This document shows, in pieces, positions 1-12,416 of a stretch of DNA of 64,000 nucleotides. A program made the translations under genes and the position numbers. Below the pieces are notes generated by a model. It did not search any database. It was not told the origin of the DNA and was given only the letters and a program-made list of their open reading frames with translations. The DNA is from Paraconiothyrium sp. Pb-2020 (taxonomy: Eukaryota; Ascomycota; Dothideomycetes; Pleosporales; Didymosphaeriaceae): assembly GCA_022419385.1 (NCBI GenBank), contig JAJUBI010000003.1:4712001-4776000 (forward strand). The letters run 5' to 3'. Position 1 is the first letter of the stretch; each line of letters begins with the position of its first letter.

Positions 1-1426
1 GTGGGCTCCTGTGAAGGGTTGCTCAATTTCTATCGTGGCATCACTAAATCGAGTAAACGAGTCAAGGTGGTGTACACGGTAAATGAGAAGACAGGATATA
101 AGATCAACACTGCATTGACGAACGCGAAAAGAGATATCGAAGCGACCTTGGCTAAACTGCTTGATGATGGCGTCCTACCTTTCCTACACCCTAATGTGGT
201 GGCACCCGCGCCGCCGGCGCGGATCGCGAGCGTTCAAGCCTTCTCCGTATGTATCAGAGAGACTCTAATTCTGAATTGTACTGATTCAGTGTCAGGATCT
301 GTACCTCAATCCGGACGTGCTACCCCCAAATTCGCCGGCCAAATACACCTTCGTAGGCAATCTCGGCCAGGCGACGGCAGCGGTTGCCTACAAGTTCACA
401 GACGGTGTTACAGACACCAACCGCGCTAATATATTGAAGCAACTCTACACTAAGCTCGCAACGAGGCTCTCGCTGCCTACATTGAAAGCGAGTGACATCA
501 TCGTAGAGAAGAATGGCCGCCCGACGTTTGGGAGTAAAGCCCTTCCCCGATTTCTCGATGGCCCAGTCGTGCTTCTGTGGACCCGCTATACTGGCACGAA
601 CAGCCTCACTGAATACAATCCAGAAGGCGACAGTTCGGTTCAAGGCCAAGCACAGCTACTCAAGCTCCTCAAAGACTTGAAATTCAACGTCATCACGATT
701 GGTCATGGACCTCGAGGCGGCAATCCAGTCAAGAGCGAGTTCGACATTGGCGAATTTTATTTCCAACAGCCGATCACTACGGACCGAGCGTCGCAGACCT
801 CATTTTTCCTTGCGTTGATGCAGACGTACCCTGGAGGCCTCTTCCAAATTGGTCAGAAGACGGGCGGCATGGACTGCGCCGCCTTGCTCGGAGTGCCAAC
901 TCTGTATCTGGAACACAAGGACAGTCATTCCTACCAGCGAATGCAGAAATGGGTCGGCAAAGTGCCATTCTACAAGAACAGCATCATCGAGCGACCACCG
1001 TCCCGGGTTGGCGCGTCTCTACGCATGACATTCAATGAGGTTCCCAAATTCACCGAACTGTACAAGTTCGGCAAAACGGAGCCGGAGTCTCAGGCACGTG
1101 CGTCGGCAAAGACTCGTCTCGCATGCATGATTTACAAGTATCCAGCCGAGATGGGCGAAAGCAGGATGACCGTCCAGGCCGTGGTCGACTGGGTGAATAC
1201 GAGGTCAGCAGAAGAACTCAAGGAGGTGCCAGGTAATCCGGGAGCGGACGGTCCGCTGGCACAGAAGATCCGAACGGTCAATCTCAGCGCCACAGGTGCT
1301 GAACCTGTGGGGTACACGGATGCCGACCTCGCTTCGATCGAGGCGAAGTTGAAGCAGCTCCAGACTGAATACTCGGCGAAGACTGCGATCATTCGCACTG
1401 CTGGCGGAAGTTATGAGACGAGGTAG
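1..1426 (+). CDS. 3' part of a conserved fungal protein of unknown function
   Basis: The reading frame is open from base 1, so the gene begins outside the window. Exon a runs 1-246. A 49-nt intron (247-295) has a GTATGT donor, a CTGAT branch-like site and a GTCAG acceptor. Exon b runs 296-1426. Splicing joins the two frames cleanly, giving about 458 visible residues. The protein is soluble-looking, with no signal peptide or membrane segment in the visible part. It has a glycine-rich turn GHGPRGGNP and a TGGMDCAALLGVPTLYLEH stretch that resembles the substrate loop of nucleotide-sugar enzymes, but I cannot assign a family. The C-terminal ~50 residues are charged and helical. Its stop lies about 980 bp upstream of the Argonaute start on the same strand, and no functional link is evident. 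Confidence 0.75.
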
Positions 1427-2407
1427 ATCCAGCCGTGATTAGCGTCACGGGGCGAAGGTTGACGCTCGAATTGCTGTGATGATAGTATAGATAGACTACT
1501 CTTTTGTTTTCTCACTATTAACCAAGTGTTTGCTTTGACGGGAAGTCGGTTCGGAACAAAGGGAGGTCAAATAAACCAAAAATACACGAAATGAATTCCT
1601 CGTAAAGTTCGACAAAACTAGCGAATATCCAGAGCGTAATTGGCGCCTGATCTCTATCTCTCGGCTATCTACCAGGATGTGCTTTTTGGGAGTGGGATCA
1701 CACCCTTAAACGAGGCTCGGGCCCGTGGCGATGGTGTTTCGGTTGATAAGGAACAACAAAAGACATTCGAAACGAGAGTCACCTGCTTCAACCCAAATAC
1801 GACCAGTCAAATGGATGGAATTTGATAACGCTCAGAGTACTCTACATGACCATTCATATCTTCACAGATGGAATCGTGTGCGAAGGCTCTAACATTGTCG
1901 TTAGCTTAAGATAACGAGAGGGAGGATCACAACATAGCGTACTAAAGATGGAACAGGCGTTTCCTTGCACATAGTATGCATTCACTCACTACATATGATT
2001 CAGGCAATTTTTCAAACGTCACAGAATTATGTGTACAACCACCAGTGCATCGTTAACAACTTCACGCGACTGACGATTTGGGTGACAAGCAAACACCACT
2101 CCGACTACAGATTAGTTCTAATGCTGGTCACGAGAATAAGTGCAACTCGTTGCTATACACAAATATAAGTTGGTTATTACCTATTGGCAAACAGGCTTCC
2201 GCTCACCTGAGTTCGTCATATGATGGCTTAACAATCGTAGCGGATCTTGAAATAAAGGTATAAGTACTGCTACCTTTCCTTAGAGGCTCGTCGCATCATC
2301 AGCAGTTCTTTGCAACTTGATCTGTGCAACTTTGGCTACAAAACTCCAAATTTGCGTCTCCACCTTCACAACTTAATCTTTACTCAGTGCATTCCCACCT
2401 GTCAAAA
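1427..2407. other. intergenic, upstream of the Argonaute gene
   Basis: No coding exon is recognised. The stretch is moderately AT-rich and should hold the terminator of the upstream gene and the promoter and leader of the Argonaute gene. No TATA box or known operator stood out. The short frames here have no protein-like composition. Confidence 0.5.
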
Positions 2408-5400
2408 ATGGGTGGCCCAAGTCATCGGAAATCGTCGAGAAAGGAGGTCAATAAGTATAGCCAAGTCCCGTCATTGACCGACTTTGACTCCGATGCTCGC
2501 AGCACAGCAGGCTCTGAGCGTTTCGACAGTCTCTTCTCGAAGACCCCTGCCCAGGCACAAGCGCAGACAGCGACAACTTCTTCACACGGCATCATGTTTG
2601 AAGATGGGAAGCCAAGCAGCAAGACTTCGCTCGGTAAAGTCTACTATAAGCTGGGAAAACTTCCATATCTGCTGTTGATTGATGTGGATATTACTACGAC
2701 GAAACCAGCAAAAGGCGCGGATGGCGAACCCGTGCTCGATAAGAATGGTGTGTCAGTCACTCAGCCAACAATGGTGCGGAGTCGGAGGCTCCGGCAGCAA
2801 GCTTTAGAGGAGTACGTTGAGATCGGTTCCGAAGGACTTAGCGTGAACCAGAGTGAGATTGCGTTCGATTTGGAAGCGCGTTCCAACCAGCTCGATGCTG
2901 TGCAAAAGGTCTGGCCAGGTATTGGCCAGTGCTCGGAGCGTCCCAGATTTGGCCGAACGAATCGTCTCATCATTCCGGTGCGAGGCAAGCTCGACGTCGA
3001 AAAGGTCTTCAACAAGTTTGATCAAATTAAGGGTCTTACCAGAATTAACAAAACATATTCAAAGGCTGAAAAACGAGCAGATCCTAAGAATACAGGCTGG
3101 CCCATCCGTTGTACCGTCGTTAGGCAGGGTCTACTGGCTCATCCTGATATCAAGCGCTCAGACGCTCCGATTCTACCAGGGAGCGAACATTCGGAGGATG
3201 CGAATGCCACAGATGAGAGTACAGAAGATAGAATCGTTTCAAGCACCGAGATTCGCGATGATTCAAGTGACGAGTCAGAGAATAAGCCAACCGATCAGGC
3301 GAAAGAACGCTTGGAGCCTGATGAATCCAGGAATTCCGAAGAAGCCAGGCAGGCAGAAATCACTAAAATGAACCAGGATGCTGCAACCGCCTTGTATCGT
3401 CATAGCATCCAGCTCCTCTTCCAACATCACTGGGATTCCGCATACCCTACAGCGAGGCTTGGAAGCACTAGCGAGTTTCGTTTCACAAACGCAGACTTGT
3501 TCGGCCAGGAGAAAATACCTCTGATAAAGAAGTCTGACAGGCACATCCATCAAGACGCGCCGTGGGAGTACCGAATTCGATATAGACCACGTTTTGACAA
3601 GGACCTCCGCTTGTTCTTCGACTATGACCTTGTCCCCATCATCCAAAATGGGGTCCCCGTAGCTGAGTACGCCGGCTATCACTTTCCTGCAAATCATCCA
3701 ACGGCGCCAGCTAGCATGAGTCAAACACTGAAGAGACTTTTACAAGGCTTGCATGTCAGGTATCCACTGGACATCAAGTTGAAGGGGAACTACGAAAACA
3801 TTGCTAAGGCAAACCAGTGGAAGTTGATTGGACATGTGGACGATCAGAAAGAGCACAAAAAATTGCAAGATCGCACCTACACTATCCGAGACGTCAAAGC
3901 CAACTCTGATGTGGGGCTCGTCATTCCCGTGACCAAGCTGGTGTCCGGGGGTGGCGAGGAGAAGACATTCCTCAATGTCAAGAAATTTCTGAGCGTGTGC
4001 GGAGCTCCTTCCGAGGCTAGGTACAAGCATTTACCATTAGCTGATATCGGAAAGAACCAACCCTTCTGGATTCCTCTCGATCTGCTAGTGTTCAGTGTCG
4101 ATCAGGTATTGCCCCATTTGCAGCACCTTAACGACGAGTTACAGAGATTGCGCAAATCATTGAATCCGTATGAGATGTCCGCACCAGGATCCAAGCTTTT
4201 GAACATTCTCCGCACGGATCCCATGGTAAGTCAAAATCGATCAAGAGCTGGGTTGGATGGTGCTAACATGAGAATAGAAAAACCCGAAGACATGCGTGTT
4301 TAATCATGACCAGATATGGAAGCCTATAATCTCACTTCCTTTCCTAGCCTCCACTGATAAATACTACGAGCCACTGAAGTACACCGCCCTGGAGCCGGCG
4401 TCGGCACCGAGACGAGCCATCAAGTGCGACGCGCCTTCCCCTAAGGTAGCCGTTGTATACATTACTTCTGATGTACACAGCCGCTCATCAAACCAATTCC
4501 TTGCTGATGTGCGGAACGCGTTGATTCGTGAAGCAAACAGTCCCGCACAAGAAAAGATCTTGGACATTGGTGTGGGCTCTGATCGGATCTCGACCGGTGC
4601 GGTTAAGTCAGGTCCCGAACTCTTCCGATTGCAAGATGAAAAGGACTTGAAAGACCTTAAGGATATAATAAACCTGACAGCCGATGTCCTTGTAGGAATT
4701 ATCGATGATTCCGGGCTGAGTCAAACTAAGTACTCCGAGACGGCTGCGGAGGTGAAGAGGCTAGGGGACCGGAAGCTTGGTGCTATCACCGTCTGTCTCA
4801 AGAAGCAGGACTTGGAAAAGCGTTTCCGTCGCAGCGACGGGCCTCGCTTTCCATCAAACGTTCTACGTAAGATCAGGTTCATGTTGGGATCGATGAACTT
4901 TGAGACGCAGAGGCTTGTTACCCACATCCAAGAAAACCATGGGGAGGGTCTCATCGTCATTGGGGCTCATATCTCACAGCCCGCATCAGACTCAACAGAG
5001 TACTGTCCAGCTGTAGCTGCTCTAGTGATGAGCAAGCCGAACAACCCATCATTCTATCGTTCCGCGGCCCGGTTGCAGCCTGCCACTAAGATGCACGCAC
5101 AAGCGTATGACAACGAAAGTCTTCCGGCAGATGCGTGCAAATCTTCCACAACGAAGACTCTGTACCAGCCCGAGATTCTAGAGCTAAAAGCAACACTGAG
5201 GTCTATGTTCCGGGCCTGGAAGAAGGAACGAGACGAGTCATCAAAAGCGGACTGGTCAAATGAGCCACGAGTCGTCTTCTATCCGGATTCGTACCACGAG
5301 ATCGACCCACTTGCACACGAACGGGAGGTTGAACAAATTACTGAAGCATATCAGAATGTCTTCAGCAAGATAGAGGATCCGCCTGTATCCTACGTTACGG

Positions 5401-5924
5401 TCATGAAAAATAGCAGAATACATTCACCGATTCCAGAAGACAAGGAAGACAAGGACGACGTCTGCACGCCGCACTTCACCTTCACTACCTCCGAATTTGC
5501 AATGGGAGATCCCACGCGCAAGGAAGATGGAGCCAAATATCAATACCTTGTCCACTCGAACGGCGACAAATCCAAGATGACCCTTGCAAAGCTCCGCGAT
5601 TTGACCGGACTACTCAACGTTAACTCTCAGTTGTGCCATTACACATCGCTTGCGCTCCCCGTTCACTACGCTAGGAAACTTGCTCGTCGCGTTCTGTCGT
5701 ACTACGATTACGTGTCTCACAAAGACATCAGTAACTACCCGGGCCTAGCTAAACTTACTCCGTATGATGCGGTGACTGGACGAGAACAGATGAATGAGGT
5801 CAAGCAAAATCTGCAAGTCATCGCGAAAAGGAGCAAGCCATGGGACTGGGTCCGAGACAATAAGAAAGAAGCGCACATCCGTCCCTGGAACAAGAAGCTT
5901 GACGACAAGATGTTCTTCCTCTGA
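2408..5924 (+). CDS. divergent Argonaute protein, predicted slicer-inactive
   Basis: Argonaute, the small-RNA-binding subunit of RNA silencing complexes. Two exons (2408-4225 and 4278-5924) join in phase across a 52-nt intron (GTAAGT donor, GCTAAC branch, ATAG acceptor), giving 1154 residues. The ATG at 2408 is chosen because the 5' extension of the frame lacks an ATG. By eye the order is a disordered head, an N domain (~70-250), an acidic linker (~265-330), a PAZ region to ~590, MID (~660-830) and PIWI (~830-1130). MID keeps the 5'-phosphate pocket residues Y758 and K766 in KYSETAAEVKRLGD, which resembles YAEVKRVGD of human AGO2. PIWI aligns through IGAHISQP, VVFYPDS and the QLCHYTSLALPVHYA block. 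Against the DEDH tetrad I read H837, E905, D943 and Q1028, so the first Asp and the last His are replaced. Binding without cleavage is inferred. No Dicer or RdRP lies nearby. Confidence 0.9.
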
Positions 5925-6633
5925 AGAGAAGAAAAGCAGACCTCACCATGCTTGCTAGCTTTCTCTTCGTCGCTCCTCGGGGAGACTCTCTCATTCTTGC
6001 AATTTGGCATTTCGGAGTGTCCACTTCGTTTTGATCTTCCTTGATCTTTTCCCCCTCGCTGTCCTTACTAGGCTCCCTTCTCATTCAGTGCAGTCGACCG
6101 TACATTGATAACCATCATCTTGTCATTAGCCTAGCCTTGTCACTCACTACTTCGGTCTAGGAGACTCTTTTCTCTTGATTTCTTGCATTTTCAGTTTTCT
6201 ATGTGTACTATCCACACGATGTGTTAGAGGCTACACATCAGTGTCGCGGGGTTTCCTCGCTGTCTTGTTTTGTGTGTTAAACTATTTCCATGTAGTTAGT
6301 TGGTTCCTTGGTTTCTTAACTTTAGTCATTCTCTTAATATAACTTGTCACTCCTTTGATTCGCGCGCAATCCTCGCACATTGGTGCTGTACTTGAATTGA
6401 GGACTCCTCAAATTACCCCTACAAAGCCTTGCCTTCAACTCCAGCATGACCTCTGAGTAGAATCAGCATAATTACTTTTGTAGTAACGTTTAGCAGATGC
6501 CATCAAGTCGTCTTTTCTATTCATGACTCTCATCTAACCTTCTATCTTCAATACTTCTATTTACTTTTATGCTGATCGATCACCCGCTCGTCTATATGCT
6601 CAAGGCGGCTGGGAAGCACAAACGTCTCACCCT
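5925..6633. other. convergent intergenic region
   Basis: Lies between the Argonaute stop and the convergent ArsH stop. It is T-rich on the plus strand, as expected for two facing 3' untranslated regions. No gene was seen. Confidence 0.5.
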
Positions 6634-7676
6634 TCACATCCCGTTTGAAACAGACATGTCTTTCGTGTCCAACAACAGCGCTTTCTCCTCTTTGATCCTC
6701 TTCTCCTCTCTCTCGCTGTATCGATCACCAAAGAGATCAAAATGTGGCCGCATGACTATCGTATACTTTACAAACTCCTCCATACAATCAACAAGCCTGT
6801 CTCTGTTTCCGCTCGGCATAAGCCGACTGCCTCCGTCATTTGCATTCTCTTCGGTGAATTGTTTGTATGCCATGGGAATCGAGCTTTGGTTCGGGATAGC
6901 GAACATGCGCATCCACCGTCCAAGAATGCGCAATGAGTTCACTGTGTTGAACGATTGAGAGCCGCCACTAACTTGCGCTATCGCTAACGTGCGTCCTTGT
7001 GTTGGACGGACAGAGCCGGTTGAGAGAGGGATCCAGTCGATCTGGTTTTTGAACACTGCGGTCTAAGAAGGCAAGTCAGTTGGACGCAAATGTACAGAGG
7101 GTGTGTTTCTCTGAAGCACTGACGAGGTTTCCATGCTGCTCTGGACTTATCCAGACATGGCCATCACTCCACTTGCTCAGCTCCCGCAACTCCTGCACTT
7201 TGGGGTGCGAGTGTTGCTCGTCGTCTTTTACAGGTAGCCCGCTAGGATCGTACATGCGGACATCGCACCCAAGTCGTAAGAGTATTCGGCTAGCCTCAAA
7301 TGCTAACAGTCGTGAGTAGGATCTATGCGCTATCAGCTATCTCATAAACATAGGGATGAGCGCGTCTCGACCTGGATGTTTACCTTTTCCGCAAACTGCC
7401 ATGTAAGACGAGAACCCTCAGTCTCTCACGACCGTTCTTCAGGATTTGGGTGTCCACCAATTCCAATGCCGTGTTTAGCTCAAGTTGCGCAATCCAATCC
7501 CGCTCCGATTGTGCGATGTCGAGCAAAAAAGGGCGATACTTCTGTCTCACAAGCGCATCGTCTTGTTCGGCAGGAATTGCGAACGAAACATCGCGATATG
7601 CCAAGTTGTTTCTCACCTCAGCTAGAGCTCGTGCAGCAGCGGTGTTGTTCAGATCTCCATTCGTCGTTGCCATCAT
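6634..7676 (-). CDS. arsH: ArsH-like NADPH-dependent FMN reductase
   Basis: ArsH flavoprotein, an NADPH:FMN oxidoreductase associated with arsenical resistance. It oxidises trivalent organoarsenicals or makes H2O2, depending on the homologue. Three exons on the minus strand (7676-7384, 7322-7124, 7062-6634) with introns of 61 nt each give 306 residues. The flavin-phosphate loop HGSLRKRSYSR is rebuilt exactly across intron 1. Typical ArsH signatures follow: HPKVQELRELSKWSDG, WISPEQHG, QIDWIPLSTGSVRPTQG, VSGGSQSFN and LRILGRWMRMFAIPNQSS. The C-terminal DRYSEREE helix is present. Two ATGs lie in tandem at 7676 and 7673, and either could be the start. No other ars gene lies in the window, so the arsenic role is family knowledge rather than context. 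Confidence 0.93.
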
Positions 7677-8190
7677 GCGCGAAATTGAATGATGAAGACC
7701 GTGTTTCGGGATATGAAAACCGCCAGTATGACGAAGCGAACGAGAAATAATCACAAACATACAGAGAAGAGAACGACAAGAACAACAAGACTTTCGTGCG
7801 ATTTGCTTTGTGATTCAGGCTGTCAGAACGATATGATACATGCCCGTGGAATAACTGTTCTGAATTGGTAGGGAACGTCACTGCTAATCCTGCGATATGT
7901 CACTTGCCTCGTGCTATTGGCTGGAAATTCCGACGCTAGAGCGGACCCTGCGTCCTTAGCGGCTGGCTGCGAGATCTGGTTCTCAATGCTGAGTTCGACC
8001 CACCATGCGTTCAGCGCTTCAGAAATGCATGTTTACTGCTTCACAAAAGCGGTCTTTCTGATTAATCACTGCAGAGATCACCAATGTAACTTCCTATGCA
8101 GAGGATGTTGAATTCTCCCTTCTTATACCCATATCATTCACCATGCAACAAAGTATTCGCAAGGTTTCTTATCCTAGAAATGCGGGTTTA
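7677..8190. other. intergenic between ArsH and the MCT-type carrier
   Basis: Contains the ArsH promoter and the 3' region of the transporter. No gene or clear element seen. Confidence 0.5.
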
Positions 8191-9558
8191 TTATACGTCG
8201 ACACCTCTTTCCTTACGAGACTCTGCTGTCTTCTTCTTCCGAGAGACGCGACAAAGTTCGAACATGATAACGGTGCCCAGTAAATATGATACACCAGCGA
8301 AGATCTGCGGATACAGATAGGATCGTGAAGCATTAGGACGTCGGATCTGTAATGCTATTGCTTCGGCAACTGCGAGGATATCAGCTTAATACGTCTCTTG
8401 ATGCAGGCCAGAGGGAAAGCTTACAGGAGCAAGGAAGTACAACTGTCAGCGAACTCAACGACAGGAACGAAGTAACATCCCTAAGGTCAACAACCTCAGC
8501 CGCCAAAGGACCGATGGTAACCCAGAAGATTCCAAGGGCAGCACCGCCTGTGAAAGCAAACACCAGCAGCGCTACAAAGCTCATGGTTGGAAGCCACACA
8601 GTAAAGACGAGCAGCGAACATGCAAATGTAACGATGCCGGCGACTCGGATGCGTCCATACCGGTCGCTTGCAAAGCCGATAAATGGACGCCCCACTGCGC
8701 AACCCAGGTTGAGCACTGCAGCTACCGTCGCCGAAGCCTTTTGTGATTGCCCGACGGAGAGCGTATAGTCAGAGAGGGAGAACATGAGGGTGATGTACCC
8801 AAACATGATAACGAGACTCCACGCCAGCAGGAGAAGTGCCTGGTATCGCTTGAGCAAATGCCAGTCAAACATGCGCTGGAGCGGCTGATCGTTAGTATTG
8901 CAGGGTTGTATCAGAACCGTCGCCGGGACGAGGACTACAAGGATGATGACCGCGGTGATGCGCATTGTCCATGCCAGACCAAGCGAGCTTAGCATCGCCT
9001 CCGTGAAAAAACACATGATGAGGCCGCCAACTCCAGATCCTGCTGCGCAGATGCCGTTGGCAAGGCTGCGTTTGGTGGTGAACCATTGAGGAATAATAGC
9101 GCTGGCTGGCACCCAGATAAGGCCCACTCCCACACCAACAAAGACGCCTTGGAAGAGATAGAGGTGCAAGATCTTGGTGGAGAAGGACCCAGCGAGGAAA
9201 CCGCCAGAAAAAAAGGCGATCCCTAGGGACATAGGTAGCTTGACACTGACGCGCCGTGTTGCAAGGTTGGTAAGAGGTGCAATAAGCATTGCCATGGAGA
9301 AGTTGAGGCCGCCGATGTAGGCGAAGTCTAGGGTTTTGGCATGTGGAAAGGTTTCGTGGGATAGGTAATAGGCTAAGTAGACGCTATAAGACTGTGATTT
9401 GATCAGTGGAGAAAAGATCAGGCTCGTGGGCGGCTCACAGCGACGATTCCCCAAGTAAAAGCATTCACGAGGAATTGAGATGCGACACATACCCAGCCGT
9501 AACCGCCATTTGGGATCTCATCGTGTCTGGTGGGGTATTTGAGTGGTAAACATAACAT
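8191..9558 (-). CDS. MFS monocarboxylate-type transporter
   Basis: Plasma-membrane carrier of the monocarboxylate porter (MCT/MCH) family of the major facilitator superfamily. Exons on the minus strand are 9558-9439, 9391-8425 and 8369-8191, with introns of 47 and 55 nt, giving 421 residues. The N terminus reads DEIPNGGYGWVCVASQF, the MCT hallmark before TM1, and continues across intron 1 into SYSVYLAYYL. ASDRYGRIRVAG is the loop between two C-terminal helices, and a final helix lies in the last exon before a basic tail (RVSRKKK). About twelve hydrophobic segments are visible. Fungal members often fail to carry monocarboxylates, so the substrate is unknown. An extra upstream exon cannot be excluded because the N-terminal tail is short. 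Confidence 0.88.
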
Positions 9559-10140
9559 TCTCAGTGCAGTGTGAAGAGGCAAGGTCGCTTAGAAATTGGC
9601 CTTTATCCCGTAAAGTGAAAACCTGGCCGATACTCCAAGCAAAACGCGTTCAGATGCTGTATTATGGAGACGTCCGGGGCAACCCTAGTATGAGACTTTG
9701 CCTGTGACGTAAAGACTAATATCGTAAGACTAAGCCCTAACTCTGTGGTAAACACATCGCAGGTCATTGCGTATGATCCATCATAATACAGTAACGATGC
9801 GCGACGACAACATTGAGTGTTTAACATTGTGGTTCCGTGATGGGAATGTAGATCGTTACCAGGCGACGATTGTGGTATAGTCAGTACTGTCACTGGTCCA
9901 GCACTATTGGCTACCAATGAGCCGGAATCTAGTTTGAACAAGGTACACGGACAAGCTTACGCTTCCTAGCCTGGCCTATGCGTTTGATGCCTTCATCAAC
10001 ACTAAACACCTTGTACAAACAGAAGAAATAAATGACGTGCAGAGTCAATTGATTGCTAGCGGAGGCTGTCGAAACTTCCAGGCCCTCATGTTGACAGCCA
10101 AGGCTCCATTATGCGTAGACCATGATTAGACCTCATCGTA
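9559..10140. other. intergenic
   Basis: Promoter side of the MCT-type gene and the 3' side of the bZIP gene. A short minus-strand frame (9603-9941) has no recognisable features and was not called. Confidence 0.45.
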
Positions 10141-11166
10141 TTACATGCGATCACGTTGTGAACCGGTATCGCACTCTATCGTAAACCCTTGAAAGGTATT
10201 TGCAGATGCCATTTCGTGGGGAAGATCTTGATATGGCATAGTGAATTGCCCGTTGCTAGCGCCTAAGTCCACCAACTGTGTACCATGACCAGAAACGTGT
10301 TCTTGCAATTGCCATTGCTGCTGGCCCTCATCTACTTGACAGAGATTTGGGTCTGCAGTGTCAAAGAGCCCGTAATCGGTAAAGATGGCGTCTGGGAACA
10401 GTGCATCTTGGTCGGGACCGAACCGCGCCTGTTTGGTGGTTAACGGGTGGGCGGGCTACAATTCATGTATCACTCTCTTACCTGGGCTTCTATTCCATAG
10501 GCGGCGTGGATGTTGGATAAGTCGTTCAGCCAGTTGTTGAGGTCCCACGTTGGGAACGGATCTGGCATCGTGTCCCTTTCTTGCACATGGGGTAGCGCGG
10601 TCCTCGTCCACGATGGGCCCGCTGAGCTGAGAGGGGGCGGCAGACTGGAGTCTTGCAAATTACTAAAGTTTGAGTCTTCCGCGGAATCGACTGGGCCGCC
10701 TCTGGGGGTCATTGACTTGTCCTTCTGGACACGCTTTCAATGTCAGAAGTCATGCGATCTGCAACAGTAGTGCTATTCTTACCGTTAGCGTGTATGACTG
10801 TGGGCTTTTGGCACTCGATGCTGAGCAGAGCCGCTGTTGGAGCGTCTCATTGCTCATCCCAAGCTCCGCTATAATCGTGCGAAGAGCCTGGTTTTCTTCA
10901 TGGATCCGGCGAGCCTGCTTCTGAATTTCTGCAGAAGCCTGAACGCCTAACCTGACGCATTCCGACCAACGATGTTCCAGATCCTGTATGTATTCCTGCT
11001 TTCTCGCTCTCGAGTTCCGCTGGTTGCGGCGTAGACGAGCTCGCTGCCTCGTTGGTTAACAAGTATGCGACAGTGGGTGGGGAAAACAACCACGACCCCC
11101 TCACTCGGCACAACTGACCTCTGCTGCAGATGTCTTAGGCTCGGCTGAATCGCTCGTGTTTGGCAT
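10141..11166 (-). CDS. bZIP transcription factor
   Basis: Sequence-specific nuclear regulator. Four minus-strand exons (11166-11119, 11043-10783, 10733-10482, 10428-10141) keep frame through three short introns and give 282 residues. The basic region RLRRNQRNSRARKQEYIQDLE (residues ~19-39) is followed by an amphipathic helix with heptad spacing (ALRTIIAELGMSNETLQQRL), the dimerisation zipper. The rest is Ser/Pro-rich then Gln/Asp-rich, like an activation region. The basic motif is of the fungal RRNQRNSRxR type found in many uncharacterised ascomycete bZIPs, so the target genes are unknown. It lies far from the reductase cluster, and nothing ties the two together. Confidence 0.88.
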
Positions 11167-11634
11167 CGTCAACTGGGCAGTTGCCGGCAAATGGGTGCAC
11201 CGGCCTTGCAGAGGCTAAGATTAAGCAAACAAATAGCGGTTACATTGTACAGCGTCATGGGCTGCTGGGCTTTAGTAGGCACTCAAACAGGCGCTAAGGG
11301 CGCGCTAACGCTGATCCTACAACAACCCTCCTTTTGTAATTTTGAGATCGGTTGAGTGTTGCGGACCTCGGGATACTGGCCAGAGCATCGACTATAGAGT
11401 AGCTAGACATTAAAAAAGATGGCTATCAGACATCTCTATACGTAACAAGCCTTGCATTCATCAGGTCCCCTGGTCAAACCATGCAGCAGTACTCTAGCAT
11501 AACGATTTATGTCAACGAACAGAAATCCCGATTTTGGGTTCCAGCCTTATCATTAGGGGAGCCTATGAGTCGGAACGGGCTGGATGCTCGCATCTTCAAT
11601 CCGTAACTAATTTGTGCCTGGTCGCACTGACAGC
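11167..11634. other. intergenic
   Basis: Promoter of the bZIP gene and the 3' region of the ubiquitin hydrolase gene. No gene seen. Confidence 0.5.
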
Positions 11635-12416
11635 CTAGGGCTTGCGAGCCAAAGCAATGCAGCTAAACCGAAGGTCCTCTCCTCTTCCCTCCGCGTTTAA
11701 CTTAATGATCTTCTTGATGCCCATGTCAAGCGCTCGCGGACTGAGAACGTCCTCGTCGTCAGCAAGACTTCCTCTGTCCAGAGGACCCTTCCTGTCCCCT
11801 TCAAGCTCCCACAGCTTACCACCGCTCTTGACAAAACTCACAAAATGCCCACCGTCACGGTCGTCCGTCGGGTCCGCATAACTGTCGCCGTGCTGCTCAA
11901 CCGACTTGTGGGCACTTTCGAATGACTCGCTGTTGTATAGCATGTCGGCGCGTTTATCCATGTCCAAAGGTATGGCGAGGCTTCGTATCGCCGCAAGATC
12001 GGAATCAGGCTTAATGAAGTCGACGGCTGGACCGTTGATTACGCTATGGAGCAGACCAATCGAGCCGCAAGCGTGACCGATGGTCTGCTTGAACCAGATG
12101 ACCGGCTCGTCAGGACCGAAGCCAGTGTAGGGTCCTTTGTCGGCGTCTTCGGCCTGACGACTTCGATCCCAAGCTGGCGTAAGTGGAATTATGACGAGCA
12201 GAGCCAGGACAGGTCGAGGTATATCTGCGAGTAGTTCGGGTTCATCCAGGGAGTAGACATCATAGAACTGGAGCTCGGATGATAAACCCAGCTTCGTTGC
12301 CAGTTGGTTCATAACCTCGGGATTGTTTTCTGGCACTCGTATTAAGCCTTTACTCACAATAAGGGTGTGAACGAGGTTTATTCCTCACCAAGCATTACCC
12401 ATTTCTTCGTTTCCAT
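11635..12416 (-). CDS. ubiquitin carboxyl-terminal hydrolase, UCH family (peptidase C12)
   Basis: Cysteine protease that removes small adducts or ubiquitin from the ubiquitin C terminus. Two minus-strand exons, 12416-12389 and 12335-11635, flank a 53-nt intron (GTGAGG donor, CGAG acceptor), giving 242 residues. The first exon encodes only METKKWVML plus one base, but it restores the family start KKW...PENNPEVMNQLATKLG. The active-site segment FKQTIGHACGSIGLLH holds the oxyanion Gln93 and nucleophile Cys99. His173 lies in DGGHFVSFV. The third triad position, normally Asp in a YELDG-type motif, reads Glu188 (LWELEG). RPVLALLVIIPLT is the typical buried strand. Cytosolic. Confidence 0.9.
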
